Positions 44,462 through 57,128 of a DNA stretch of 64,000 nucleotides are shown here, piece after piece. The position numbers and the translations under genes are program-made. The stretch is from contig NC_063066.1 of the NCBI RefSeq assembly GCF_018812025.1, forward strand, positions 4,528,382 to 4,592,381, read 5' to 3'. Under the pieces are notes generated by a model. The model had not been told where the DNA came from, searched no databases, and saw only the letters and a list, made by a program, of their open reading frames with translations. This DNA is from Megalobrama amblycephala. Taxonomy: Eukaryota; Chordata; Actinopteri; Cypriniformes; Xenocyprididae. The number at the start of each line of letters is the position of its first letter. Position 1 is the first letter of the stretch.

Positions 44462-47400
44462 TCATGCAATCAACAAAAAAGAAAGAAAAAACTAATTAAG
44501 AACATTCCAGTAAAAGACATTAGTTTGACAGGGCAAGTTACTTTTAATAAAAGATAAAAGAGGAGTGCTAGACAGAAAGATTTCCCTCCAGTCAGTAAAA
44601 GACAACAGATGTCTAGATAGGTTAAAGCTTCCCTCAATAATTTAATCGTTTAAACGCTGTGCTTAAAGAGTACTTACCTGTTTAACATAAAGAATACTTG
44701 TTTAACACACGAATCAACTCCCATATGCCAGATTAGTTTACCTAAATTATTCCTCCTGAAAGCAAAGTGATGTGCATTAAGCATTTGCTGGAAGGCTGCA
44801 GGTACGTGTGTGAAGTTAAGCTGCAAAACATGTGCTTTACACTTCCTTTAATGCACACACATGGCCGTGAGTCCATAAATCTATGATTTGTGTCAATAAG
44901 GGTGATGTGCCAGATTTACAGACTGCTTTATTCTATTCGCTTGTTCACGTCAGGAGTGAGGAATGTCCAGAGAGCTTCCACCTGTGGAACACTGTGGAGA
45001 ATGAGCGTGATGCTCTACATGTGTCTGAGCTGTCTATCAGCTCCTCTAGGGTCAGACCTTCAAGTAAAAAAACCCACACGGTGACCCCCAAAAAAAGCCG
45101 TGTTGCACACTTGAGCACGATCAGACTCTACGGCAGCAGAAGCCTTTCTGTCTTACGTGCTCAAATGTATGTCTTCATTAAGGAAGGGTATTATGTCATT
45201 TTCTTTTTAATTCTCTGCGGTTATGACGAGTGAGGAACTGGACTGCAAGCAGGATGCTTGTGCGCTTTGAGAGCTTGAGAAAAATAACAGCTGCCCTTAG
45301 GCTGAACATTTTCAGAAAAACATACAGCGTTTAAAAGCTGAGCACATGGCATTACAAATAAGACGAAGTGAATAAGAAAATAGATTGTGACTTATATTTT
45401 AATCATAGCTTGGCTGTGCTGAAATAAGTTAAAAGGTTAGTCATCAAATTGAATTGACCTGCGTTTTCATTGAACTACACATGGCAATGAAGAATGCTCT
45501 ATAAATGTCAAAACAAAGGATCTTATTTGTAAAATGATACAAGTTTTGTGAGTTGAGGCCGGACAGTTGACATTAAACTGACCTTTGCAGTTTATGTATT
45601 GCACCCAATGGAAAGTGAGTGGCCAGATTATGGAAAATCTTGGCATGGATGGTGTAGAGACCAGCACTTCTGGCAGGGAAGAGAAAGGGCTAGCCAAAGA
45701 CCTGTCTGAGGAAAAAAGCCATTAGCATACCATGAGACATGAGACTGCTTTTAAATGGAACACTTGAACATAAAAAGAAATCCAAACTTTTCAGCAATTA
45801 CGTAAATCTCTCAGCCTATCCGTTTGCCTTGGGTGAGGGGAAAATCTCATATAGATCTTCTTTCACTTCATATATTCCCTTTCTTTGTCAGTTTGTATGC
45901 ATTTTACATCATCATCCTGTTCTGTAGCTTTGTAACCGAGAAGAGCAGAGAAGGATTTCTCATCTTCCTGGGTGGAAATTTCCTTCCTTTAGCTCACAGA
46001 GAACTGAGAAGCAGTCAAACATTTAATTCCACAGCAAAATTTACTTTATGGCTCATAGATTTCCGCCTTTGTCCCATTTGTATCCCAGCCAACAACTGTT
46101 AACCCATATTACGGATCTTAATTCCTTTCACACAAGTGACTGGCAAACGGAACATGAATGGGAAGTTGCTTATTTCTCTCAGGCATCAGTTTGCATTGTT
46201 GTCTGGCACCTCTGTGAACTGCTGCTGGGTGATAATTGGAAAGACAGCCTCCCTCTGTAGAACCTGCTGTCTGAACAGTGGCCATTTCAACCAGAGGCCC
46301 AAGGTTCCTGTGCGCGAGTCTCCAGAGCCAACTCTGCGTGTGCCCATGAGGCAGCAAGACATCAGCTTCTGCCACATAGAACTGCTAATTACATGCACAT
46401 TGTCCTAGCTTGTATGAACAGGGGCGGGCGGGCCGCGGGAGGCGGAGAGGGGAGAGTATCGGGAGGTGGAGAGTTGTGACAGAGGCCTGCCAGGAACAAC
46501 AGCCTGGGGTCCCCCGGACACACACGCTGTCAGGAGCTGGGCCCCCATGAGTTTCAGACAGCCAGAAACGCTCGGCTCAAGTTGTGGACTAATCCACAGA
46601 ACGGTAAAAGAGCTTTAGCGGTGTATACACACTTTTTGATTGTTGTCCTTCAGTTTTAGCAAACAAACACATGGGAAAAACTATGGCCAGATGTTGCCAC
46701 AGTCCTTGTAGAATGATTTGTTTGTAATTCTAAAAGCTCACATTCCATGGGAACTGCTAAAGCCCTGCAGACATCATTGGTTATGCCAAACCTGAGGTGT
46801 TTTTTTAAACCGAGTTGATCTTTGACCTGGCTCTGATGTCAGAATTTGCAACATTTGATGTTGAGCCCTGGGACACAAGCATTCCTACAGAATTTCTCAC
46901 TCGCTCCTTTTCAATTACTCACGGCTGGCAGGCAAAACAATGTTTAAAAGTACAGTATGTGTGCCCTACGTCATGGACCAGGAACAATGGGAATGAAAGT
47001 GAATGGAGAAACTCCAACAACAGCAACAACATCCAAGCTTTTTATTTCAAGGGGTAGGAAGTGCACAATTGGATTGGCTCAGTTCTGAAATCAGAAAGGT
47101 TTTATAATGTGGAAGTGGTTAATACGCTTGATCTTTTTCACAGAATGGGATGAGGACTGGATGGGTGGGAGGTGGGATCTATCTGGTGCCCTTCCGCTCC
47201 TCGTGCCTCTATCAGGATTAGCCTATAAACAGTTCCATATGTGAGGCTAACCCTGACGCTACAATGTAAGACTTTTTCCATCAGTATGACTGGAAGATTG
47301 ATGGTCCAATTTACTAGGGAGTTATCATGGACCAGAATACTCAAAAAAGCTAAGAGGAGCGGCCAGCTGTTGGCTCTTCTGCCTCGATTTTTCCTTCGGC

Positions 47401-50400
47401 CGGAATTTCATCTGCATACAGGGAGATGGAGAAGTAATGTTCATGTGGTCAGATGCAAGTCTCTCAGTGCAGTTGATAAACTTTACACTCCTCCTGTGAC
47501 TGTTCCCAGAGACTCACTCAGGGGCTAGACCAATATCCATCCAGGGGAATAAGGTTTTTTGTAATTGGATGATTATAGGGTACTTGCGTAGAGGTCTTAG
47601 CAAGAGTCTAATGTTCTCACTCAACTCAGTGTCCTTTAATCTAATCAAACAAGAAACCAAAAACAACACCCATCAAAAACAAAAATCAAATTTTCACCTT
47701 GACATCTCCAACAGTGACCTCATAGACAGTCTCAGACATACTGCAAAGCCATCACTCAATATTAAGATTCGCCCCGGCCAAACGGTCCTGCCCGGACTGC
47801 ATTTGTGGTTCAGTAATAATCTGTAATTAACACCAACCTTTGAGATCAGCGTCCTGATTGAGTCCAGCATATGCCGGCCACATGCACTGACCTCCACCTC
47901 CTCCAGCCTGCTACTCAAGAGCTGTTTACATAGTGACGTCCTACCAGCATTCATCAGACTCTCTGTAGGGAGGCTTTAGGAAATTTTGGACTGAACTTGT
48001 ACTTTTTAGCTAGGAGCGACCGTTAGTGATTGGCCATTGGAGAGCTATTTGTAGACATCACAGCCAGGACTGTAGACACTGCAGCCTTCGTCTTTATGTG
48101 ACTGCGGTTGACAGAGCTGACCTTCTGCTGGCCAGCATCCATCTCTCACAGCACTGTGATTGCCTGACGGTCTGTTTTTTATTCTCTCTTGAAATTCTGT
48201 CTGACCAGAAATTGTTATTAATTATCAAATCTTTGCTAAGACTATCACTTTCCTGCTTGGCTGGCCACATGGTTTTCCCCCACTGGCTTTTTTTGTTTTG
48301 TTTTTCAGGGAACAGAAATGATGCCAAATGCAACACAAAGGGGTTTTGAGGGTTTTAAGCATTTAAATCAAAGAAACAAAGTTTTGGGGGGGAGCAGGAC
48401 AGGGGTGTGTAGGAAAAGCCATTGAAAAAAAAGCAAGATTTGAAATCCCAAGCAAGGCATTTTAATTAACCCGACTTGAAAAAGTGATTTTTGTTTCGTG
48501 AGAGAATGGTAACAGGACTGAGGGCTAAGGGGTCTCTGTTGGTAGCAGCGAGAGGTTGGTTAAGAAAGCCTCACAGTTCAGAGAGGGTGAAGTCACACAA
48601 AGACTCAACAAGGCTGAACAATGACCTCCTTTTCTCACTCAGACTTTTGTCAACATGAGAAAATTAGAAATGCCGCGCATTATTAAGAGAACCCTGGAAG
48701 GAAGAGGTCGAATGCCAACCACTTTTTCATTGACAGGAGAGTTTAGCAGCTGTGTTGCTGTTTACTTTGAATGGGCTGGAAATGCCTTGAGTGGACTGGG
48801 CCCAAAGAAAACAATGTTCGGCGCTGAACTGGCAGTGGGAACTCAAACCCTCAGCAAGCAAGCGGGCTGCAGTCTGACATGGGCACCGAGGCTCTGGCTA
48901 TATCAGCCTGATATTATGTTTACAGCGGCTCCACTGCACAAAGGAAGAGAAAAGAGATGAGAGAAAAGGGCTGAGCTGAGCAAACGCAACACTGTGTGGT
49001 GACTAAAATGACTAGGGATGGACTCCAGTCCATAAACCGCAATTGTGCGCCATTGAAGCAAGAGTCTTGAGGCTGATTGAACCAGATCAGTTGGCCTACT
49101 TCACGACACTGTGTGGGGATAACAGTGCTTTTGCAACTTTCTTTGGAAACTTCGACGGTGATTACCACCAAATGCAGCGCTTTAACAATGGCACTAGTGT
49201 TGCGAGGCATATGTGGAAACAGGAATTTGACAGGATTCCATAGGATGTTAAATGTGCCAATTCGCTGTTGGTGCTTTAAGTGTGGCTTATAAAAGGAGCC
49301 CCATTGGTCTGAATGGGCTATATGCTTTTGATTATTGTTGGTGTGATCTACAGGACTGATTTCATTAATTTATGCCACCTGCCTAAATATGTGCAGTAAG
49401 CTGTGTGCTGCTACTGCTTTGGTCCAATGCAATGGTTTTGCCTTTCTCTCTTACTCTCGAGTGAGGGCTCGTGTGGATTCAGGATGTGGTGGTGAGGTGA
49501 AGGAAGTGATTATCAACGGCAGCCTCAGCTTGTCAGGATGTGTTATAGCTGGATTTAAACTATATCACCACTTTGTATCATCACTTTGAGAGGGGACGCC
49601 CTCCCCGCCTTGCCATGCCCGGCCTAGGCTTTGACTAATCCGAAGAGACTATAAATAACCACTCGTAACTGACGGGATGATTCATAATAAAAATAAATAA
49701 TCTTAAAATTCTTGGACTGGTTCTGTTTAACTTGGATTGGCAAGTGATAATAGGAACAGGATCAGATTTGAAGGGCCAGAATTTAAACATGACAACCATG
49801 GACTGCATGTCTTATCATCTGTCTATCTAGATCTCTGCCACATCTATTTAGCATAAAGGGACGGCAGTGAACGATAGGGGAAAAGGAGAAATGGGATCAG
49901 GAAATGTTGCAGGCCAGATCTGAACATGCACCACCTGTGTAAGCACTACACTTCAATGTGTTGGAGCATGGGCACTAACTTCCAACTCCTAGCTGTCTTT
50001 GATCCCTTTTTCAAAGTAGAGAGGGAAATAGTCACAGTAAAAACGGAGGCCTTACAAACACATTTCCACATGTCACTTTGTCCAAGTTGAAAGAGGGGCC
50101 AGCACAAAATTGTTCTTTCCTTGTCTGAACTGCCAGTTCCACTCAGGTTCTCTGAAGACTGATGGGAGAACCACAGAGGGATATGAAGCTTTCAGAGACC
50201 CTTGTGTAAAGCCCACCTGTCATTTACTAGGCCCTGAAATAACAGTGTCCTACCTTTTCAGCAGAGTGGCTCTAAAATCTATGCTATACCCAAAAGCATT
50301 GCTTTAAGTGATGAATGTGACTGGATTTTGGATGTTCACTGGGTGCAAAGAGAGGAAAAAGTATTAGTCTAGTTTATGGCCATGTACAAAAAAAAAAAAA

Positions 50401-50640
50401 AAAATTCTCAGAACTTATGTAAAAGCTCCAACAAAAAAAATGAGTGAAATCTATGACAGGCCGAGGTGATGTGCTTCATAGTTCCAGTCAAAGTGTTGAT
50501 GAGTGCAGCGTATCAAGTCCATGGTCATTTAATACTAAAGAGTCACAGCTGCATATTGACCTCAAATGCAGGATGGAAAAGGATTCCAGGAGTTGCTGTT
50601 GCAAGGCTCTACATTACCAAGCACTCTGCTCTAAACCTCC
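44462..50640. other. Upstream intergenic DNA, largely repeat-poor; no gene supported
   Basis: This is the longest repeat-poor stretch upstream of slit3. A purine-rich GC patch with GGGCGGGCGGGCC lies at 46420-46470 and could be an Sp1-type regulatory site. Many short open frames (for example 46048-46408, 47241-47528, 48655-48960) overlap on both strands and none has a recognisable domain. An A-run is at 50390-50405. Confidence 0.35.
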
Positions 50641-50642
50641 TA

Positions 50643-52217
50643 CAGTGGTGGTCAGAATTATTGGCACCCTTGGTAAATATGATCAAAAATGACTGTAAGA
50701 ATAAATCTGAATTGTTTATCCTTTCGATCTTTAATTCATAAAATTAGCAAAAATATAACATTTCATTGAAGGAAAAGAATTGAAAGTGGGGGGAAAATCA
50801 GATTATGAAATAAATGTTTTTCTCCAAAACACTTTGGACACAATTATTGGCACCCCTAGAATATTTTATGAGTAAAATATCTCTGAAGTATATTCCCATT
50901 CATATTTACATTTTTTTAGCACACCAGGGTGATCATGCACATGAAATTGTCCAGCCGAGACTTCCTGTTCCGCGGGAGTATAAACATGAGGAAACACAAA
51001 GGCCAAATTCCCTTAATCATTCATCACAATGAGTAAAACCAAACAATATAGTTCTGATGTGCAGCAAAAGATTGTTGAGCTTCACAAAATAGAAAGTGGC
51101 TGTAAAAAAAATAGCTAAAGCATTGAAAATCCCCATTTCCACTATCAGGGCAATAATTGAGAAGTTCCAATTAACTAAAGATGTTACAAATCTGACGAGT
51201 GTCTAAATCATAGTAATGCATGGTGAGGAGGAAAGTTTGAGTGGCCAAAGACTCTCCAAGGATCACAGTTGGAGAATTGCAGAGATTAGTTGAGTCTTGA
51301 GTCTCAGAAAGCCTAAAAAAAAAATTATCAAACAGCACCTACATCCCCACAAGTTGTTCGGGAGGGTTTCAAGAAAAATCCTCCAGCATATTCAGTTTTC
51401 AGTCAAGACTGGAACTTCAAACGGGACCAGCTTCTATGGTCAGATGAAACTAAAAAAAGAGCTTTTTGGCAGCAAACCCACCAGATGGGTTTGGTGCACA
51501 CATGGATAAAAAGTACCCTATGCCCACGGTTAAATATACTGCTGGATCTTTAATGTTGTGGGCCTATTTTTCTGCTGGAGGTCCTGGACATCTTGTTCAG
51601 ATACATGGCATCATGGATTCTATCAAATACCAACAGATAAAAATTCAAAACCTGACCGCTTCTGCTAGAAATCCAACAATGGGCCATGGTTGGATCTTCC
51701 ATTAGGACAATGATCCAAAACAAACATCAAAACCAGCACAAAAATGTTTCACTGAGCCCAAAATGAAGCTTCTGCCACGGCCATCCCAGTCCCCCAACCT
51801 GAACCCTAAAGAAAATGAGTGGAGTGAACTGAAGAGAAGAAGCACTAACATGGAGCTGGGAATCTGAAGGATCTGGAGAGATTCTGCATGAAGGAATGGT
51901 CTCTGATCTCTTGTCAGGTGTTCTCCAAACTCATCAGGCATTATAGAAGAAGAGTGAGAGCTGTTTTCTTGGCAAAAGGAGGTTGCAAAAATTATTGAAT
52001 AAAAGGGTGCCAATAATTGTGGCCAACGTGTTTTGTAGATAAACATTGATTTCATAATGTGACTTTCCCCCCACTTTCAATTCTTTTTCTTCAATGAAAG
52101 GTTAGACTTTTGCTAATTTTATGAATTAAAGATCAAAAGGATAAACAATGCAGATTTATTTTTACAGTCATCTTTGATCATATTTACCAAGGGTGCCAAT
52201 TATTCTGACCACAACTG
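50643..52217 (+). mobile_element. Tc1-like transposon, 1,575 bp, long terminal inverted repeats
   Basis: Inverted repeats of about 215 bp (50643-50857 and 52003-52217) begin CAGTGGTGGTCAGAATTATT and, from the other side, CAGTTGTGGTCAGAATAATT. TA flanks both ends (50641-50642, 52218-52219), the Tc1/mariner target. Within each arm the inner boundary repeats the motif AATTATTGGCACCC. A broken transposase lies between the arms. Confidence 0.9.
51029..52002 (+). pseudogene. Broken Tc1-like transposase
   Basis: The frame begins MSKTKQYSSDVQQKIVELHK and ends AKIIE then TAA. A shift in an A-run near 51107 breaks the paired-like DNA-binding region (AKALKIPISTIRAIIEKF). The first catalytic aspartate is visible in LWSDET (51434-51451), but an extra A in the following run shifts the frame. 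A TAG at 51703-51705 sits immediately before the second motif, DNDPK. The segment SPNLNPKENEWSELK corresponds to the third catalytic site. A family member normally has about 340 residues, which fits the 974-bp span. It is therefore non-functional. Confidence 0.85.
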
Positions 52218-52219
52218 TA

Positions 52220-53370
52220 TGTTAGCCTGTGTATTGGGTCAGTGATGGAGTGTAGGACTACAGCTATAACACACATATTAAAGAGTGAAACTAGCCCACC
52301 TACTCTTAATTGCTGACAAACCACAGCAATTAGACAACCACACTTATCAGGGAGGCCACAGAAACACAAGCCACAATGGTGGCACCACAAATAGGTCTGG
52401 TGACAAGATTTAGTTAGCAACGGTGATGAATGACAGCTCGGCTCCTTGTCTAGGACAAGCTAGGCTGTGGGTAAACAGTAAACAGTGGGTAAACAGTGGT
52501 CAAAAATCAAGCATATTTTGTGATTTGAATGCCGGTGACCCCAACAGGCTTCTTAAAAAGCTTAATAAGCAAACTTGGTGAACTACTGTACCCAACTGTG
52601 CTGGCACTCCAATGTGACCAGCACAAAGCCAGCATTAAAATCTTAAATTAGCATGGAAATTCATGATCTAAGCTTGTCTATTTTTACCAGGTAAAGCCAA
52701 GACACTGCCATTAGAATTCAATGACGCAATGTCTTATATCAAGTTAAAAGATATCAGATGTCTAGTGGTCGATTTTCTAGCAATATAATCAAGAGACACA
52801 GCTGTTCAATTCATCTATCAGCACAATACAAACATATAAAAGCTGTTTTTATGTCCTCATTCTCCTAACTGCCTTTCTTTGCATGGCTACAAGATATTTT
52901 ATCACCCTCCACCATCCTCTGCTCCACCTATTGTCTGACAACTCTTGGCCTCTAATTTTGTTCCCTGTGGTTAACTTGCACTCACAGGGATTGCAGTCTG
53001 GACATCTGTTCAATTTATCTTCTATGTTATTACTGCACCTTTTTTAACACATTAATTATATTATTTATAATGTTGCAAGTTTCTTAAAGTAAAATGGACC
53101 TATTATGTTACCCATAGAGATTTGCACTCTGAGGATGGCTGCATGATTGGCAGGAAGTTTGCTTAAAAGACTATATCATTAACGCTACCATAATTCATCC
53201 TATTTATTTAAAGAAAGTGGTCCGACTGAATTAATGTAACAGCCTTCAGTATCATGTACAGTCAAACTTAAAACACCTCAGGGAACCATCCTACGTATTT
53301 AAGTGGAATTTACCCTTTGTAATCCACTGAATAATAACCAAAATTCATAAATCAAATGTGTAACTAAACG
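52220..53370. other. Upstream intergenic DNA, no feature seen
   Basis: A short direct duplication AAACAGTGGGTAAACAGTGG is at 52478-52500. Otherwise unremarkable AT-rich sequence. Confidence 0.3.
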
Positions 53371-53372
53371 TA

Positions 53373-53847
53373 CGCTGTAAGAATATCCTGTTAAATTTAC
53401 GGTAAAAAAAAGATTGCCAAATTGGTGCCTGTATATTTTACAACAGTGGGTGTCAATGGTCAACGTTTTGCATGGTCATTATTAAGCCACGGCCCAAATT
53501 TTGTTCTCAAAATGGCTGACAAACACAAGTACCACCCTGTTTACTTAACACAAAACACCCTAATTACTAATAACAAAAATGAATATAAAATTATGTATAT
53601 TAAATACAGGCTAATCATATGTGGCGAGCCATGCATTGACTTCTAGAAATTACCTTTTACTGTTTTTCATGGTGTTTTTAGTTGCTAAAAAAAAACAAAT
53701 TTGACAGTATTTTACAGTAAAATTATGTATAATGACAATATATGCTAAGGTAACTTACCGTTAACCAATAAACAGGTTTTTACAGTGTCATTTTTACAGT
53801 TGCTGTAAAAATTACAAACATATATATTTATAATTTATTTTACAGTG
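53373..53847. mobile_element. TA-flanked 'cactgtaa' MITE, 475 bp
   Basis: The start is CGCTGTAAGAATATCCTG and the end TTTATTTTACAGTG. TA is at 53371-53372 and 53848-53849. The interior repeats TTTACAGT / ACTGTAAA motifs. The termini resemble those of the element at 11638, which may be related. Confidence 0.6.
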
Positions 53848-53849
53848 TA

Positions 53850-55703
53850 GAGAGCTACAATACATTATATGACTCTTTAACTGCTCAGGAGCTCTTGGCC
53901 ATCACAGCTCAATCTTCTATTACATACCGGATCCCCCACATGATGACATCAGTGATTTAATGTTGCAGCCTGGTCAAGGTTACAGTCATGTTAATTGCAC
54001 TTGGCCCAACCACTGTGAGTGTGGTCTGTAAATGGGATACTGCCCATAAAATCATAAAATAGAGTCAGAGGCAATGACTGTTTCTGGGGTCCACCATCAC
54101 TCCAAATCCTGTAAATGATAAATCAGTGACCAATCCAGAGACAGCTGCACAGCAAGACAGCGTACTTACTGTACAAAGTCTGAATACATATTCTGAAAAT
54201 GTCTTGCTACAGAATGCCATGATGATCTCTCAATGATCTTCAAATGATTGAGGCTAATTGTGAACCAGCTATTTAGTTTCTCAACTATGCAAGTCAACAC
54301 TCCTTTGTTTATGCGAAAGTTTAGTAGATGTAGTTTTGTGAGGTGCTGTAAACAGAAAAGATGTGGAAAGGTGTCAGATGGCCAGAGTTTGATTGGATAC
54401 ACGTGGCATTATATGACTTTGGCAAGACTTTGGAAACATTAATAAAGAAAAAAAGTTCAATTATTGCATTGCTCCATATAAAATGAACTAAATATTTTAC
54501 ATTCAGACTTTTATTAAAAAATGTAAATTCATTAAATTACTTAAATGAATTTGAAAAAAAAAAAAAAAAATAGTTATAGGGGGGGAAAAAAACGATAATG
54601 GAAAGTTTACAACTCACAGTTACTAATGATGATTATTTGCGAAGCAACCTCTGCTTGTAAAGTTTGCCCGAACACAGGACGTGCACTAAAACTTTCTCTT
54701 TCATTTTCACACATACTCATTCTTTCCCCCTAGAATAAAATAAAAAAATGGAAGTCCATAAGTAAATCCCTATTTCCCATCAGCTTAGGTACGTATTGAC
54801 ATTTTGAATTGAGGTTATGAATGTCTGTGACTTTTATCCTATTGAATACATGTGCTATTATTATAATGTTATTATAATAAATATCCTAAAACCCCCACAT
54901 TATTTAGGGTCCACCTCATAATACCTGTCTGAAGAAAAGAAAACGCTGGGATTAAGAGGCCAAGTTCCTTTTGATTAGTGTGGCAGATCTAAAGGCAGGA
55001 GCAGAGACTTGGCAAGAGTGAATGGATAGAGGTCAGTGGCTAATAGCAAACACTCCCCACTGGGGCTGAGCAGGGGGCCAACGAGAGGGGCTCAGTGGGT
55101 GTCTGAACTAGGCTTTCTGCAAGGTCTCTGCCAGACCTCCACTGAGCCAATGAGTCTTCCCGGTCTTCCTGCTTTCACTGTGCATCTCACAAGCTTCTTG
55201 ATCACTGCTGAGCTCATTCAAAGCTCCTGCTTCTCTGTATTTCCTCTCCTTTATCTCAATCTACAGTTCTTACTAAAGACTTCCCCGGCCAGCAAGCTCA
55301 GGTGATTTTCATTATGTGGCTTTGAAGTGGGAGTGGCACGGAAGAGTAGATGGTGGGTCGATGATAAGCCTCCATTCTTCTGCCATGGACCTATTCCCAA
55401 TGATCCCCATTACTGGTGTGGCCCAGAGTGGGGAGTGGGGCAGGGGGTGGGGGTACAAGCCCATGCTGATGGATAGAAAGTCTACACAGTATGAAAATGC
55501 ATCTGTCGACCAATGACAAATTGGTACCTTATCAATTATGAATAAAGCAGCAGGTATGGTGGCCATGTGGAAGATCTCAAAAAAAGGTTGAGTGAGTTCG
55601 GGACTGATGCTCTAGGAAGCCAACATTCCTGCTCAAGATTATAGGGCAACATGGGTCTGGAAAGGCCATTCACATAGATGGTTCCTTGATCAGTAATTTA
55701 GTC
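53850..55703. other. Upstream intergenic DNA, no gene supported
   Basis: An A-run is at 54554-54570. 55030-55560 is GC-richer and unique. Short open frames there have no domain. Confidence 0.3.
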
Positions 55704-56847
55704 ATAAGGTACGGTCTCATTTAAGATCGTTAACAGGAACTTTAACTATAAAGATAACGATAAAGAGACAGTTCTAAATATCGTTCTAAATATAGAAGAA
55801 TAGCACTGTCCACACCACAGCTATAACGATAACAATATGGAGAAATTATATCGTTGGGATCACTTTCAAAATGATTTTTTTCCAGCTGTTGAACAATAAA
55901 ACACTGACAGCCAATCAGAATCCATTCTAATTTAAGGGCTTACGCATTTAAAACGGCAGATGGAGAAGTTAATCGGCGAGGTCCAGAAAAAGCCACCACT
56001 GTTTGACAAGTCAAACCCCCTTTTCAAGGATACTTTAAAGAAAATGGATATATGGAAAACAATCGGTCATACCCTTGGAATAAATTATGAGAAGTATTAA
56101 TGATGAGATCATTATGCCAGGCTAGCAAACAGACAGTGTAACATAAAATTACCTCAGGTAAGTTATCCAGCACTAGTTTCGACAACATTGTCTTGCTTCC
56201 TTTGAAGTTGCAGTGAAAAAGACTAGACATAGTTTTTTGTCACGGATGGCACAGAGACAAGAAGATAAGATCCAAATGCAGCTTTAATGGGGTAATCCAA
56301 AGTCGTAATCCAGACAGGCAAGGGTCAAACTCCAAAGAACAGTCCATACAAAAACAAAGAAAACAGAAACAAAAGCCAGTGACCATAAACAAAACCTCAA
56401 TAACAAAAGCAGAAACAAACAGGGTATAAATAGACAGACACTAATGATAAAACACAAAACAGCTGAGTGCAATGATGGGATAATGAGTCCAGGAAGTGAG
56501 TTATGGGAATTGAAGTCCAAGTGAGGTGAGACAATAGTCCATGTTGGAGTGCCCTCTAGTGGCTAAACAGGGCACTCCAACTGGTGATCATGACAGTTTT
56601 TATTCCACTATATTGACTTCGTCAGGTAAATTCATTGTTAGATTACGCTAGCTAGCTCAAAACAGCATGCTGAGGACATCTGCTGGTTAAAGCCATCTAA
56701 ATGCAACAAGAACAGCAAAACCATGTTGTATACACTTTGAAACCGCAGCATGTGGGCTTAGAATAAACAGATCGTTATTGTTTGTTGGTGTGGATGCAAA
56801 TATAGTTATCGTTATAGCTATCTTTGTTCTTGGTGTGAGCGGGCATT
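55704..56847. repeat. 'actataaagataacgata' palindromic repeat split by an LTR
   Basis: The left arm (AACTATAAAGATAACGATAA at 55743) and the right arm (TATAGTTATCGTTATAGCTA at 56801) are inverted copies, ending near GGTGTGAGCGGGCA. The middle contains a solo LTR. Its exact outer limits are approximate and there is no coding sequence. Confidence 0.6.
56238..56595 (-). mobile_element. Solo LTR of a retrotransposon
   Basis: Read on the minus strand it starts TGTCATGATCACCAGTTGGA and ends CCATCCGTGACA, the TG...CA borders of an LTR. It contains a TATA-like CTATTTATACCC and an ATTAAA poly(A)-type signal (CCCCATTAAAGCTGC) in the right order. GTTTTT at 56232-56237 and 56596-56601 flanks it. With only one LTR and no internal genes, it is what recombination between two LTRs leaves. 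The family is probably Ty3/gypsy-like, by look only. Confidence 0.65.
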
Positions 56848-56850
56848 TAG

Positions 56851-57128
56851 GCAGTTGTAGCATAATGGTTAGCGAGTCAGACTGGTAACTCGAAGGTTGC
56901 GGGTTCGATTCTCAATACCCGCAGGAAATCCAAGGAAATCCAATCCCCTTGTGCAAGGCACCTAACCCCCAATAGCTCCCTGTGTGCCACAGCAATATGG
57001 CTGCCCACTGCTCTAGGTGTGTGTTTACTACTCACTACTCTTAATGTGTGTGCACTAACTTGGATGGGTTAAATGCAGAGGACAAATTCTGAGTATGGGT
57101 TACCACACTTAGCCTTCGCATGTCACTT
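56851..57128 (+). repeat. tRNA-derived SINE of the cyprinid V-SINE (HAmo) type
   Basis: The head has GTAGCATAATGGTTAGCGAG (box A region) and GGTTCGATTCTC (box B). The body and tail carry CACAGCAATATGGCTGCCCA and GATGGGTTAAATGCAGAG, landmarks of the HAmo-type SINE described from carps. A 10-base direct repeat (GAAATCCAAG, then GAAATCCAAT) follows the tRNA-like part. It inserted at or beside the end of the preceding repeat. Confidence 0.75.

Noticed and set aside
51297..51705. Two short plus-strand frames as separate genes
   Set aside because: Pieces of one broken Tc1-like transposase.
56851..56925. tRNA gene
   Set aside because: Same reasoning: tRNA-like head of a longer SINE with body and tail landmarks.
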